Source of the DNA: Girardinichthys multiradiatus | Taxonomy: Eukaryota; Chordata; Actinopteri; Cyprinodontiformes; Goodeidae | Direction of reading: 5' to 3' | NCBI RefSeq assembly: GCF_021462225.1 | Contig: NC_061794.1 | Span: 48,326,414-48,390,413 of the forward strand | Length of the DNA: 64,000 bases | In this document: in pieces, positions 1 through 34,857 of the stretch | Layout: every line of letters starts with the position of its first letter | Position numbering within the stretch: position 1 is the stretch's first letter | The notes under the pieces: model-generated | Told to the model about the DNA's origin: nothing | The model's database searches: none | The model's input: the letters and a program-made list of their open reading frames with translations, nothing else | Translations under genes and position numbers: made by a program

Positions 1-1150
1 ATGTCCCATCTTCATTTCGAAAGTGAAATAACATTTTGCACCTTTTATTTAAACCAGAGAACATTAAAACGACAAAGAAAAACAGCATTGAAGAGATAGA
101 ACCACTGCTGCTGGCGGACATTACAAGGTCCTGATCCGTTCTGTCAGGAAAAAACAGACAAAATTCCATAAAACCACTATGAAAATCTTGAGGAAGGATA
201 TCCAAAATAATTCAACCAAGTAATACAGTTTATTTTAGTGAGGTTTTTCTACATCTCAAAGCATTACCGGTAGGACAGAACACGGACAGAACCCTAACCC
301 ACAAGAAATCAATAGCATAGGTGGATAGCTTAATAGGTACCATACAAAAGAAACCAATAAATTGTTAAATAGATAAAATAAGTGGCTTAATAGAGAGACG
401 GATAGAAAATATTCAATTCAGTTTTATCTATATAGCGCCAATTCACAACACCTTTACAAAGTCAATTCATTCCAGTCATGTAGATTTCAAGTCAAGAACA
501 TACATTCCAATTAATCGTAACCATTGAACAGTTCAGTCAGATTCAGTTATTTATTCAAATTGGATAAAAAGTTTTTCTATCTAAGGAAACCCAGCAGATT
601 GCATCCAGTCAGTGACTTGCAGCATTCACTCCTCCTGGAGGTTTGAGAGAACAGAGCAGAGACACAAAGAGAACAAAGAAGCACTGATCCAGGAGTACTT
701 TCTATGGGAAGGAAAAGTAAATGTTAATGGATGTAGCTCCTTTAGTCGTTTCATCTAGAAAGAAAGAACAGATAAACTCTGAGCCAGTTTTCAAGGTTAG
801 AGTCTGAAAGAGAGAACATAGAGTTAGTCACAGTAGAAGCTCAGTCAGTAGCCATGTCTAGGAGAGAGAAAGGGTTAAACACTAAAAGACAGAGCCATGT
901 GGATCATCTGTAGAAGGTGAGCATTAAGTTGTTGCCAGCAGAAGCTTGGATGATTCCCCTCTCCAGAAAGGTGTCACAGCTAAACTCAAAGCCAGGCCAG
1001 GTGTAGCTTCTAGGAAGAGAAAAGAGAGAACAAAGTTAAATGTTGAAATAACAGCAAATGATGCAAAATTGGAGAGTAGTGTGAGAATGTAGCGAAGAAG
1101 GTGAAAGTGGTCATTATGTCCTCCAGCAGCCTAAGCCTATAGCAACATAA

Positions 1151-2737
1151 CTACAGAGATAGCTCAGGATAAACTAAGCCACTCAAACTATAAGCTTTAT
1201 CAAAAAGGAAAGTTTTAAGCCTAGCCTTAAAAGTAGACAGGGTGTCTGCCTCACGGACTAAAACTGGGAGCTGGTTCCACAGGAGAGGAGCCTGATAACT
1301 AAAGGATCTGCCTCCCATTCTACTTCTAGAGACTCTAGGAACCACCAGTAAACCTGCAGTCTGAGAACAAAGTGCTCTGTTAGGAACATATGGACCAATC
1401 AGATCTCTGATGTATGATGGAGCTAGATCATTAAGGGCTTTATATGTGAGGAGGAGAATTTTAAATTCTATTCTGGATTTAACAGGGAACCAATGAAGGG
1501 AAGCTAAAATAGGAGAAATATGATCTCTCTTTTTAATTTTCATCAGAACTCTTGCTGCAGCATTTTGAATCAGCTGAAGGCTTTTAACTGCATTTTGTGG
1601 ACATCCTGATAGTGAAGAATTACAATAGTCCAGCCTTGAAGTAACAAATGCATGGACTAGTTTTTCAGCGTCACTCCTGGACAGGATATTTCTAATTTTG
1701 ACAATGTTCTGGAGATGAAAGAAGGAAATCCTAGAAACCTGTTTAATATGGGATTTAAATGACATGTCCTGGTCAAAAATAACATCAAGGTTTTTTACTT
1801 TATTATCGGAGGTCAATTTAATACCATCCAGGTTAAGTGACTGACTAAGCAGTTTCTTTTTAAAGACTCCGGTCCAAAGACAAGTTTTTATGTCTTCAAG
1901 ACATGCTTGTAGTCTATCTAACTGGTTGGGCTCATCAGGATTTATGGATAAGTAAAGCTGAGTATCATCAGCGTAACAGTGAAAATTTATCTTATGCTGC
2001 CTGATAATTTGACCTATTGGAAGCATATATATAGTAAAGAGAATTGGCCCAAGTACTGAACCCTGTGGTACTCCACAATTAACCCTGGAGTTTAAAGATG
2101 ATTTATCATTTACATGAACAAACTGGAATCTGTCAGACATATAAGATTTAAACCAGCCTAGCGCTGTTCCCCTGATCCCTACAGCATATTCCAGCCTTTC
2201 TAAGAGAATATTATGGTCGACTGGATCAAATGCAGCACTGAGATCTAACAGAACCAGAACAGACACAAGTCCATTATCTGAGGCCATAAGAATATCATTA
2301 GTGACTTTCAGCAGAGCTGTTTCAGTGCTATGATGAGCTCTGAAACCTGACTGAAACTCTTCAAACAGGTCATTGCTGTATAAATGTTCACACATTTGAT
2401 TAGCAACTATTTTCTCAAGAATTTTAGATAAGAATGGAAGATTGGATATAGGTCTGTAATTTATTAAATCATCTCGATCAAGCGAAGGTTTCTTAAGTAA
2501 AGGTTTAATTACAGCTAACTTAAAAGCCTGTGGTTCTGATCCATTTACTAAAGATAGATTAATCATATCTAAAATGGGGCTGGTAATCAGAGGGAACACT
2601 TCCTTAAATAATTTGGTTGGGATTGGGTCTAACATACAAGTTGAAGATTTAGATGAAGCTAATATTTCTGATAACTCAGGAAGCTTCACAGGATCAAAAC
2701 AGTCCAAACACAAATCAGGTTCTGCAGTTATTTCCAA
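1151..2737 (-). pseudogene. LINE reverse transcriptase domain
   Basis: An open stretch of 528 residues encoding the RT and C-terminal region of the LINE. Visible RT motifs are NYRPISNLPFLSK (about residues 93-105), the first catalytic Asp in LLDLSAAFD (about 163-171), GVPQGSVLGP (about 222-231) and YADD (255-258). The C-terminal part carries the LINE-typical LDYCNSSLSG and PLLWNQLP stretches. The first methionine only follows the upstream stop, so it is not a real start. The sequence before it, 2759-3265, is the same protein interrupted by a nonsense codon. The RT active site is intact, but the element is not. Confidence 0.85.
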
Positions 2738-2758
2738 TGTTGTCTCACTTGCTGAGGA

Positions 2759-3265
2759 TTAAGTAATCATCTTCAGGAGGATGTCAAAGATTTTCTTTTT
2801 AATAGAATCAATTTTATTTAAGAAGAATCCCATAAAGTCATGACTGCTAAGAGCTAAGGGAATGGATGACTCAACAGAGCTATGACTCTGTGTAAGTTTA
2901 GCAACTGTACTAAAGAGAAACCTAGGATTATTCTTGTTCTCTTCTATTAATGATGAGAAATAAGCTGTTCTAACTTGGTGAAGTATCTTTTTATACAACA
3001 GTAGGACAGGGTTATGAGAAAATATTGTTATGTCTTTACACTCAATGCCATATGTCAGCACAAGGTCCAGAGAATGAAGACAAAGGTGGGTAGGTCTGTT
3101 AATGTTTTGAGCAAAGCCAATTGAGTCTAAGATAGCATTAAACGCTATATTTAGGCTATCACTTTCAGTGTCAACATGAATGTTAAAACCCCCCACTATA
3201 ATGACCTTATCTGTATTTAACACATTTAACATAATCCTTGCTGTTTCCTGGTTTCTGTAAGACAA
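2759..3265 (-). pseudogene. LINE endonuclease C-terminus and linker, broken
   Basis: Carries the APE-endonuclease-like stretch VIIVGGFNIHVD (a degenerate form of the usual GDFN motif), followed by the linker that leads into the RT. A TCA-to-TAA change at about 2760 makes a premature stop; the second copy of this LINE segment near 14600 has TCA in the same place. The junction NPVLLLYKK appears to join endonuclease directly to late linker, which suggests an internal deletion. Confidence 0.7.
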
Positions 3266-4849
3266 AATAAATCAATTTGATTGTCACAAATCAAGTCATT
3301 AACCAACTAAGTCTTTGAAGAGAGAGATCTTATGTTCAATAAGCCACATTTAATTGTTTTATTTTTCGTTTATATCTGAGTTTTATAAATCTTTATGAGA
3401 TTTTCATGGTTTTCCCCTTTTAGATTATTTTTTAATCTATTTAATTTTGTCTTAATAGAGTAATAGGTGGGTAGCAGTACAGAAGCTGCAGAGAGGAGTA
3501 TTAATTATAAACGATGAAAGAAATCTGTTAGAGGTCAAACAGCATTCAGTTGTTCAGATACTTCAAGGCTTGCAGTGGTATGAAACTGACAGTTTAATAA
3601 AGCTAAAAATGTTCGGACTTCAAACTGTTTCTAATAAGCCTTTTGCAGTCATTGCTTTGCTGCACATCTTCTCTGTACTGCTACGCTAATGATGGAAGCC
3701 TCATTCACACTCTTCAGTTTTCATTGAAGTTCTTTCTCAGGCTTGACGCTGGACCGCTTTTGCCCCTCAACTGTTGATGTGTGCTTCTTGTTGGGCTCCT
3801 CTCCAGTGGAGGATGGCCATGAGCTGTGTCCTAAGACCAATGCAGCATCTTGCCGGAGGTGGATTCCATGAGGGCTGAGGTGGAGCAGCTTTAGGTACTT
3901 TTGGGAGCTCCAGCCCCCAACTCTGCCACCCAGATAGGAGCCTGGGAGTTAGGCTCCTATCTGACCCCTTCCCAAACCACTGGGGTCAAGAAGCTGAGTC
4001 CCTGAGTATCGCGGTCAACCACTGCTCTGTCCCCAGATAAGGCACTAAAGTAAAAAGGCCTGCAATCTGAGCACCCAGTGCTGGGTGACTGACAGCTTTT
4101 TGTGCCGAGCCAACAACTCATATGCTCATATGACTTGTGTTGGCAATTCCCTTCCTGTGCTCCTGCTGGCCCAGTCCCAGATGCTACAGCCTTTGCAGTT
4201 GTTCGTGTGTCACGGTGGGAAGGCGAGCACTGTTAAAGCTCAGGATGTCGCATTGAGTTGTTGATGCTAATGCGCAAGTGTAAAGATCTGTGGGTACTGC
4301 TACTTCCTCAGGTGTTGTATGCTATTCCACCAAGCGTGTGATTATGTCCTGAGGGGCTTGCCATAGGGCCATCTGTGCGGCAACAACCTGGGAGACTCTG
4401 TGCACGTATCTACCGTCTTAACGTTGGCCACAAGTCCACATTGGATTCAGTGGTCGTTCCTCTGGCTTCTACCTCTTGAGCAGCAGGTGGGGTATCCCAT
4501 TCTTCGTGACAATGCTGGCATACATCATCCACTTTTACTGCCACTTGCAGTCAGGGAGGAATAAAACTGAACGAAAGTTACATGGTAACTATGGCTCTAT
4601 GAGTTCCTGGAAGACTGCCAGTCACCCCGAACTTGTCCTCAACGAGAAGATGCCAGAAAACTGGATGTAGCCTCTCTCGTGCTAATTGTAGTAGTGAGGC
4701 CCAGGTAGGCTACACATCATGTACCCAACTTTGTTTACATTAAATCTCAGTCTGCACAGAGTGCAAGGAGACAAATTCATTTTGTTTACTGCCACTGCCC
4801 GTCATCTAGTAATTCACAGAACCTTAGTTACCACATAACATCTGCTCTC
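3266..4849. other. No gene recognised
   Basis: Repeat-flanked sequence without a supported coding region. Short open frames, for example 4476-4670, show no recognisable domain or splice context. Confidence 0.5.
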
Positions 4850-5060
4850 CCCTCCACTGTCGCTGCATGCATGGTCAGTATGAGGGATTGCTGCAGGCCA
4901 GTGACTCGATGGGTTTCCTTTGATAGAACACTTTTTACCAACTGGAATAATAAACTGAGCTTGTCTGCATTGCTTCAGGTCAAGGATCAAAGTGCAATGT
5001 CTTTAATGAACTTTGAACCTGTCTGTACCACTTGATTGAATTGAGTTTATACATCTTAAT
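4850..5060 (+). repeat. LINE 3' UTR fragment
   Basis: Reads on the plus strand like the 3' untranslated end of the minus-strand LINE at 412-3265. Shared landmarks are the stretches around GGATTGCTGCA, GGGTTTCCTT..GATAGAA and the ACTTTTTACC stretch. A shorter related piece lies at about 15775-15880. It is a degenerate, coding-free fragment. Confidence 0.55.
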
Positions 5061-5643
5061 AGACAAACTGGATCGGTTGGGTTTAAAAAGGGCCTTGAGA
5101 TGGCATTCGTTATGAATCGACACGTGACACTGAAAAAATAAATGTTGCATTAAACCACATTTGGTTTAGTTTTTGAAACCTCATGTATTTATTTTGATGA
5201 GATTTAATGACTTTTTAAAAACGGTTTAGTTTTTAATCTATTTTGGGTGACCGGAATCAGCAGAAAGGTGTGTAAAACACTCTGCTTCCTCATTGCTTCA
5301 GAACTGAAAGACCACAGAACTTCTGTGGTATGTCTATATATGGGTGTGTCTTAAAGCTGTCCGAGTGTTGGACTAGACACAGATCCAAGTGGCAAAGGAT
5401 CATCAATACCAGGGCCCATATTTACAGAGATCCTTAGTCTCTCAGAAAGCTCCTAACTTAGTCTAAACATTACTCCCAAGGTCTCAGAGCTTCAGAGTGA
5501 TTCATTTCTCTGCTGAGACTCTGAGCGAAAAGACAACAGAAACGCCTATCTTAGTGAGGTGTGGTTGACCCCGTTGCTAGGTGTGTTGCTGGCTTCTAAG
5601 AGCTGTGATTAGTTGTTGCAAAGGAGAAAAAAATATATATATA

Positions 5644-7211
5644 CAGGTCCTTCTCAAAATATTAGCATATTGTGATAAAGTTCATTATTTTCCATAATGT
5701 CATGATGAAAATTTAACATTCATATATTTTAGATTCATTGCACACTAACTGAAATATTTCAGGTCTTTTATTGTCTTAATACGGATGATTTTGGCATACA
5801 GCTCATGAAAACCCAAAATTCCTATCTCACAAAATTAGCATATCATTAAAAGGGTCTCTAAACGAGCTATGAACCTAATCATCTGAATCAACGAGTTAAC
5901 TCTAAACACCTGCAAAAGATTCCTGAGGCCTTTAAAACTCCCAGCCTGGTTCATCACTCAAAACCCCAATCATGGGTAAGACTGCCGACCTGACTGCTGT
6001 CCAGAAGGCCACTATTGACACCCTCAAGCAAGAGGGTAAGACACAGAAAGACATTTCTGAACGAATAGGCTGTTCCCAGAGTGCTGTATCAAGGCACCTC
6101 AGTGGGAAGTCTGTGGGAAGGAAAAAGTGTGGCAGAAAACGCTGCACAACGAGAAGAGGTGACCGGACCCTGAGGAAGATTGTGGAGAAGGGCCGATTCC
6201 AGACCTTGGGGGACCTGCAGAAGCAGTGGACTGAGTCTGGAGTAGAAACATCCAGAGCCACCGTGCACAGGCGTGTGCAGGAAATGGGCTACAGGTGCCG
6301 CATTCTCCAGACCTGGGCTACAGAGAAGCAGCACTGGACTGTTGCTCAGTGGTCCAAAGTACTTTTTTCGGATGAAAGCAAATTCTGCATGTCATTCAGA
6401 AATCAAGGTGCCAGAGTCTGGAGGAAGACTGGGGAGAAGGAAATGCCAAAATGCCAGAAGTCCAGTGTCAAGTACCCACAGTCAGTGATGGTCTGGGGTG
6501 CCGTGTCAGCTGCTGGTGTTGGTCCACTGTGTTTTATCAAGGGCAGGGTCAATGCAGCTAGCTATCAGGAGATTTTGGAGCACTTCATGCTTCCATCTGC
6601 TGAAATGTTTTATGGAGATGAAGATTTCATTTTTCAGCATGACCTGGCACCTGCTCACAGTGCCAAAACCACTGGTAAATGGTTTACTGACCATGGTATC
6701 ACTGTGCTCAATTGGCCTGCCAACTCTCCTGACCTGAACCCCATAGAGAATCTGTGGGATATTGTGAAGAGAACGTTGAGAGACTCAAGACCCAACACTC
6801 TGGATGAGCTAAAGGCCGCTATCGAAGCATCCTGGGCCTCCATAAGACCTCAGCAGTGCCACAGGCTGATTGCCTCCATGCCACGCCGCATTGAAGCAGT
6901 CATTTCTGCAAAAGGATTCCCGACCAAGTATTGAGTGCATAACTGTACATGATTATTTGAAGGTTGACGTTTTTTGTATTAAAAACACTTTTCTTTTATT
7001 GGTCGGATGAAATATGCTAATTTTGTGAGATAGGAATTTTGGGTTTTCATGAGCTGTATGCCAAAATCATCCGTATTAAGACAATAAAAGACCTGAAATA
7101 TTTCAGTTAGTGTGCAATGAATCTAAAATATATGAATGTTAAATTTTCATCATGACATTATGGAAAATAATGAACTTTATCACAATATGCTAATATTTTG
7201 AGAAGGACCTG
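5644..7211 (+). mobile_element. Tc1-like transposon, copy 1 (1,568 bp, deletion subfamily)
   Basis: Complete Tc1/mariner element flanked by TA on both sides (5642-5643 and 7212-7213). The inverted repeats are about 200 bp (5644-5843 and 7012-7211) and begin CAGGTCCTTCTC. It holds an uninterrupted transposase frame and lacks the 42 bp present in copies 2 and 4; the junction is at 6310/6311. It sits in an AT dinucleotide run, as expected for TA-targeted insertion. Confidence 0.95.
5972..6934 (+). CDS. Tc1-like transposase, 320 aa, 14-residue deletion
   Basis: DDE transposase that would bind the terminal repeats and catalyse cut-and-paste transposition in the nucleus. An N-terminal paired-type helix-turn-helix region (about residues 1-105) is followed by a basic stretch GRKKCGRKRC and the catalytic core. 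The core residues are D134 (FSDESKF), D224 (FQHDLAPAH) and E259 (NPIENLW), spaced as DD34E. Compared with the 334-residue copy at 25847, residues 114-127 (a VKPLL...KRL stretch just before the catalytic domain) are missing in frame. The frame is open throughout; whether this shortened protein is active cannot be told from sequence. Confidence 0.9.
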   Translation: MGKTADLTAVQKATIDTLKQEGKTQKDISERIGCSQSAVSRHLSGKSVGRKKCGRKRCTTRRGDRTLRKIVEKGRFQTLGDLQKQWTESGVETSRATVHRRVQEMGYRCRILQTWATEKQHWTVAQWSKVLFSDESKFCMSFRNQGARVWRKTGEKEMPKCQKSSVKYPQSVMVWGAVSAAGVGPLCFIKGRVNAASYQEILEHFMLPSAEMFYGDEDFIFQHDLAPAHSAKTTGKWFTDHGITVLNWPANSPDLNPIENLWDIVKRTLRDSRPNTLDELKAAIEASWASIRPQQCHRLIASMPRRIEAVISAKGFPTKY

Positions 7212-7689
7212 TATATATGCTCCCAGTAATCAATGGAGAGAAATGAACCAATGATAGAATTTAGACTGGATTCAGAAATGTTTAAATCATGACGATGAAA
7301 CTTAGCAAAATTAAGTTAATTGTCACACAGCATCCATATGTTTAAATGTAGCTTGTTTACATGCCATCATTATTTTGATTTGCTTATTCATCTCCCTACC
7401 AGCTCTCCATACTGGTTCATACTGCATCTATTTCAGATTAATTTCATATTATATTAAAGTTTAGCATTTTACTGTGATCTTGAATTCTAGAATTGCGCCA
7501 CTTAAGGTGGTAGCAAGTTGAAGTAGCTCTGTTACTTTTAATTTTGATTAATTCATTTTAAGAACTCAGTTTCCTCTCCTGGTGGATAAAATAGATTTTT
7601 TGGACAATTATCCTCTCTGGTATCAGATGCTGTGCAGCTGAAAGGATTTTTGCTGATACTTTTTAATTTTTTGGACATTTGGCATTATG

Positions 7690-9093
7690 CTTCACAAAAA
7701 CAACGGGGTTGTTTTTTACAACTGGGAGCAACTAATTAATATCTCGAAGCTCAAATAATACTTCAACTACAACCCCAAATCCCTGATGAGATGAAAAGGA
7801 GGCACCGTGGATGCAGAGCAGGAGCGAAGAGAGAGAATGAGGAAGTTGAAACCATCTCTTCCATTGACTCTGATGGGCAATGTGAGATCGTTGGGAAACA
7901 AGTTGGATGAACTCCAAGCCCTACAAAGGACCCAGCCAGAGTACCGGGCATGCAGTATTATGTGTTTTACTGAGACATGGCTGCAGGATCATATTCCTGA
8001 CTCCAGCGTCTCTCTGACCATACGAGCAGACAGAGATTTAAAGAGGAGCGGCATAACTAAAGGAGGTGGACTTGTGAACAACAGATGGTATCATCCAGAA
8101 CATGTTACTGTGAAGTGTCATCTCTGCAGTTCAGATATTGAACTGTTAGCAGTAAGTTTTCGTCCATATTATTTATCATTTATTATTTATTTAGAGTTCA
8201 CCAGTGTTATTTTGGCAACAGTTTACATTCCACCTTTAGCTGTTGCCAACACTGCATGTGATGCCATCAGCTCAGTTGTTGCTAAGCTACAGACACAACA
8301 TCCCAATGCGTTTGTGGAAATATCTTCACTCTCTGCTACACTTCCAACTTTTCAACAGTTTGTCATCTGCTCTACCAGAGAAAACAAAACGTTGGATTTG
8401 TTTTATGCAAATGTCAAGGACTCATACATCTCTACAGCAAGACCTCCTCTAGGCAAATCAGATCACAATCTTGTTTTTCTCTGCTTGAAATATAAACCCC
8501 TTGTTCAGAGGCAACTTGTAATAAAGAGAACTGTGAGAAAATGGTCACAGGAAGCTGAAGGAGCTCAGCAAGGTTAATGTGAGACTACAGACTGGGACGC
8601 ACCGTGCCAGCCACAAGGAGAGGACATTAAGGCCATGACTGAGTGTGTGACTTGATGAATCTTAGGTGTTTGCATATCTTCTATAAGTCTGTTGTGGAAA
8701 GTGTGATCTCTTCTCCATCATCTGCTGGGGAAGCAGCATCAGAATCAGCGACTTAAAAAAGCTCAACAAGCTGATAAAAAAGGCTGGCTCTGTTCTGGGG
8801 ACTCCTCTGGAACCTCTGGAGATCATTGTGTGTGAAAAGGATTCTTCATAAAATGAAGAACATTATGGAGAACCCTGAGCATCCTCTTCATGAGACTGTC
8901 CTACAACAACAGAGTGTCTTCAGTCAGAGGCTTCTTCAGATCTGCTGTAAGACGGAGCGCTACAGGAGATCCTTCCTGCCCACAGCCATCAGCATCTACA
9001 ACGGCTCTTTGAGGAAACCTTCATAATATGAGTTATAACAACGTTTAATTTCCCTTTGGGATTAATAAAGTATTTTTGAATTTTATTGAATCT
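7690..9093 (+). mobile_element. Non-LTR retrotransposon with most of the RT deleted
   Basis: A plus-strand LINE copy with a nearly complete endonuclease frame (7807-8577), then a jump to the 3' end of the RT gene (about 8580-9025, with TERYRRSFLPTAISIYNGS). It closes with a tail containing TTTAATTTCCC, ATTAATAAAG and an A/T-rich end at about 9090. Most of the reverse transcriptase is missing. A related endonuclease copy lies in the duplicated segment 27129-28094. Confidence 0.75.
7807..8577 (+). pseudogene. LINE APE-type endonuclease (degenerate)
   Basis: A 256-residue frame with the LINE endonuclease landmarks MGNVRSLGNKLDEL, CFTETWLQD, VYIPP and GKSDHNLVFL (the His/Asp end motif). The usual GDFN motif after QHPNAFV is replaced by EISS, so a catalytic Asn/Asp pair is lost. 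It resembles a host protein at first sight but is retrotransposon sequence. Confidence 0.8.
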
Positions 9094-9099
9094 CCTTGT

Positions 9100-11373
9100 T
9101 TAATGAGGTTTAGTTTGGTAAAACAACCAAAACAAAACGGAGGAAAAAAGGTGGAGAAAAGTGAACAGAGGAGCAGAGCCTGCTGGTGGAGAAGAGAGGA
9201 GTGTTAAAGGTAGATTTGGTTCTGGGATCATGGTGGGAACCAACAGACATTCCCAGTAGATCAATGTGTCGTTCCCTCTGCTTTCAGCACCAGCCTGGAA
9301 TGTGAGCAGTTCTGGTTCCTGCTGCATTCAGAAGTTAGAGAGGAGATAGCAGCACCAGACGGGGAGCGTTGGAGATGACCATTTAGGCTGAGGCTGCTGA
9401 CATCATCATGAACAATACAGGAGTTTCTTGGACTGTTGGTTACAGTTTGGATATATATATGTATATTTTCGAGTTTTTCCAAATTAATTTTTTAAGCATT
9501 TTATAGTCTGTAAATATGTAAATAATTCAGTACTATATTGTTCGTTATTTTGTTCACATTTATTCATGGTTATTAATTATTGTTTCTAGTATTTATTGAT
9601 CCTTCCTAGTATCATCTTACTAGAGGTTGACCTTTAACCTGTCCTGCTGCTGAAACTATTTCATTTCCTCCTAGAGGGATGATAAAGTTAATCTTTTCTC
9701 TATATTAATAATTATATGAATGTTCTAGAAGTTTCTGTTCTCATTGACTCGACTGTTTAGGAGGTGGATCTCTGCACCATGGAGCTGGTAGCGTTTTATT
9801 CATTCACTGTTGTTCATTGAAGGAGAAGATCTCTCCTTTCTCTCTGTCTTTCCTCCATCTTCTCTGCTTCAGATACTCTTAGGTTCACTAAAGGTCCTCC
9901 TCACTGCTCTGAACATCTCCTCACGTTAGCAGCTCTCTGAAGATGCTTCATGAATAACTTTTATCTAAACCAGGGAAATTCTAAGAAACATTTTAGAATA
10001 TGAGAAATTTTAAGATTTTTCTTAGAATGATGTCACTAAGAGCTACTTTTAGTCTTAGGGTTCTCTGTGAATACCTGACGTTCAGATCGAGTGTGTGGGC
10101 TTCACTCCACCTGTTCATCTGAATCAGTTCCATCGGTGAGAAACATCCGTTGCGACTAGTGATTGGTTGGGTCTCGTCAGCTTAACTCAGTTAAAACAAG
10201 CAGAAGAGAAAACCTTTACTCAATTTATTCTCATACACATCCTCTGATGTACCTCAGCTCATGTAGTCCCATTGTGAGTTCAAATAACTGTAGCTGATAA
10301 GAAAATGTTTAATTAAAGCACAGAAACATGTTAAATCATGACCAAATCAAAACTGAGTAGCTGCAGAAACCAATCAGATTTGAACTTTTTAGAACCCAGA
10401 GAACCCCTCAAAGAGAGGAACATTTCTTCCTGCAGCGGAGCGGGGCTTAGCCATCAGATCCAAACTTCAGGTGAGTTCACACCGTTCAGTTTTATTCCCA
10501 ATAAACCCACCTGGTGGTTTTGATTCTGACTCACAAAGGTGCACCTGCTCAGGTGAGCTTCATCCATCTTTACTTTAACACAATCACATGTAAAAAAACC
10601 TTCCTGACATCATTAGTGTCGCTGCTGCACAGGGGATGGGGCTGTTTCAAGGCACTAATGTCATCAGAACGGGTTAAAGCAGGTGGAAGCTCATCAGAGT
10701 GATCAGTGGGCAATAAGCAGGAAGTGACATCAATAAAAATTAACAAATACAATTTTAGCCAAAAGAAACAAGGACAGAGATTTCAGCTGGTCTGTGATTG
10801 ATCGACTAATCTGATCGATTGATCAACAACCAACAGGAAGATCGACTGGTCGACCGACCAGGTTGATGAAGGACTAATTGATCTATCGACAGATGATCGA
10901 TCAATGAAGCAACAGAAAAGCCACGTTTGTTTAACTGAGGACTGGCTTCATAAAACAGATCAACTCAATAAACTAATCAGACCTCAGACAGAGAAACATT
11001 AGAGAGGAACAGGAAGTCAAGTGGAGAGAGACAGGAAGTCACCTTTAGCAGACACAGGTTTGATGAAATAGGTTGAAACTGCAGCTTTTAGACATAAAGT
11101 GGTTTCTGAAATCATCTGTCAGCTCAGATTTGTGAAGGAGTGCACCTTTTCAGGTGATGCATCCGCATTTAATCTGGGACTAATAGTCTGACCCTGTCAC
11201 TGAGCAATGATCTTGGTGTGTCTGGAGATGGTTGGATCAGCTTCAGAGGGAAGGTGGAGCAGAAATGTTCATCAGTCAACCAATCAGCTGATGTGTCTCC
11301 ACACTACGTCAGTCATTAAGTCACAGTGAGACAGATGCGCGTGCATGTCTCCATACATGGGCACGATTAATGT
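9100..11373. other. Downstream flank and probable 3' UTR of srpk3
   Basis: No coding region is supported. The stretch directly below 11374 on the minus strand should include the srpk3 3' UTR. A curious cluster of GATCGA/TCGACC words lies at about 10800-10910. Nothing else stands out. Confidence 0.45.
10491..10496 (-). terminator. Candidate srpk3 polyadenylation signal
   Basis: AATAAA on the minus strand, about 880 bp past the srpk3 stop codon. It is one of several possible signals (another at about 10224); no transcript evidence is available. Confidence 0.25.
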
Positions 11374-34476
<23,103 letters not shown>

Positions 34477-34857
34477 CTGAGAAAAGGAACAGAGTCCATG
34501 TTCATCAGTCATCAAAGCCCAATAAAAGAAGGTTTGATTTACAGAGCTGGTCAGCAGGAATCAGAACATGGTTACTTCAGGGTCTGGAGAGAACTTTCTG
34601 ATCTCCAGGCTCAAACTTAGTCAACATTTTATTAGATAAAATCTTCAGTTTAGCAGCTGACATCAAATCACCGATTGACTCCAACATGGTTATTTACAGC
34701 AACTGACTGTGTAACAGCTGATCTGAGTCTGAGCGGCTGCAACTTCACCGCCAGCTGAACTCAAAGGTTCAAACACACCGTCGTCACTGAAGTCCATTCA
34801 GGACCCTTCAAAAGGAGCTTTCCTCCAGTCCAAGATAAATACACAGCCCCTCTGTTA

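Larger units (their letters stand above)
412..3265 (-). mobile_element. L2-like non-LTR retrotransposon (LINE), inactive
   Basis: A minus-strand LINE with endonuclease remnant, reverse transcriptase and a long 3' untranslated region. The 3' end lies at about 412, where the minus strand reads into an (AATTG)-type tail after a stretch found again, as a separate fragment, at 4850-5060. The protein has the L2/Jockey-like order of an APE endonuclease followed by RT. The endonuclease part is shortened and a stop codon separates it from the RT, so the copy cannot make its own machinery. The clade name rests on my recognition of the protein style, not on a search. Confidence 0.8.

Noticed and set aside
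7807..8577. 256-codon frame as a host nuclease gene
   Set aside because: Domain order, 3' tail and related copies show it to be a LINE endonuclease.
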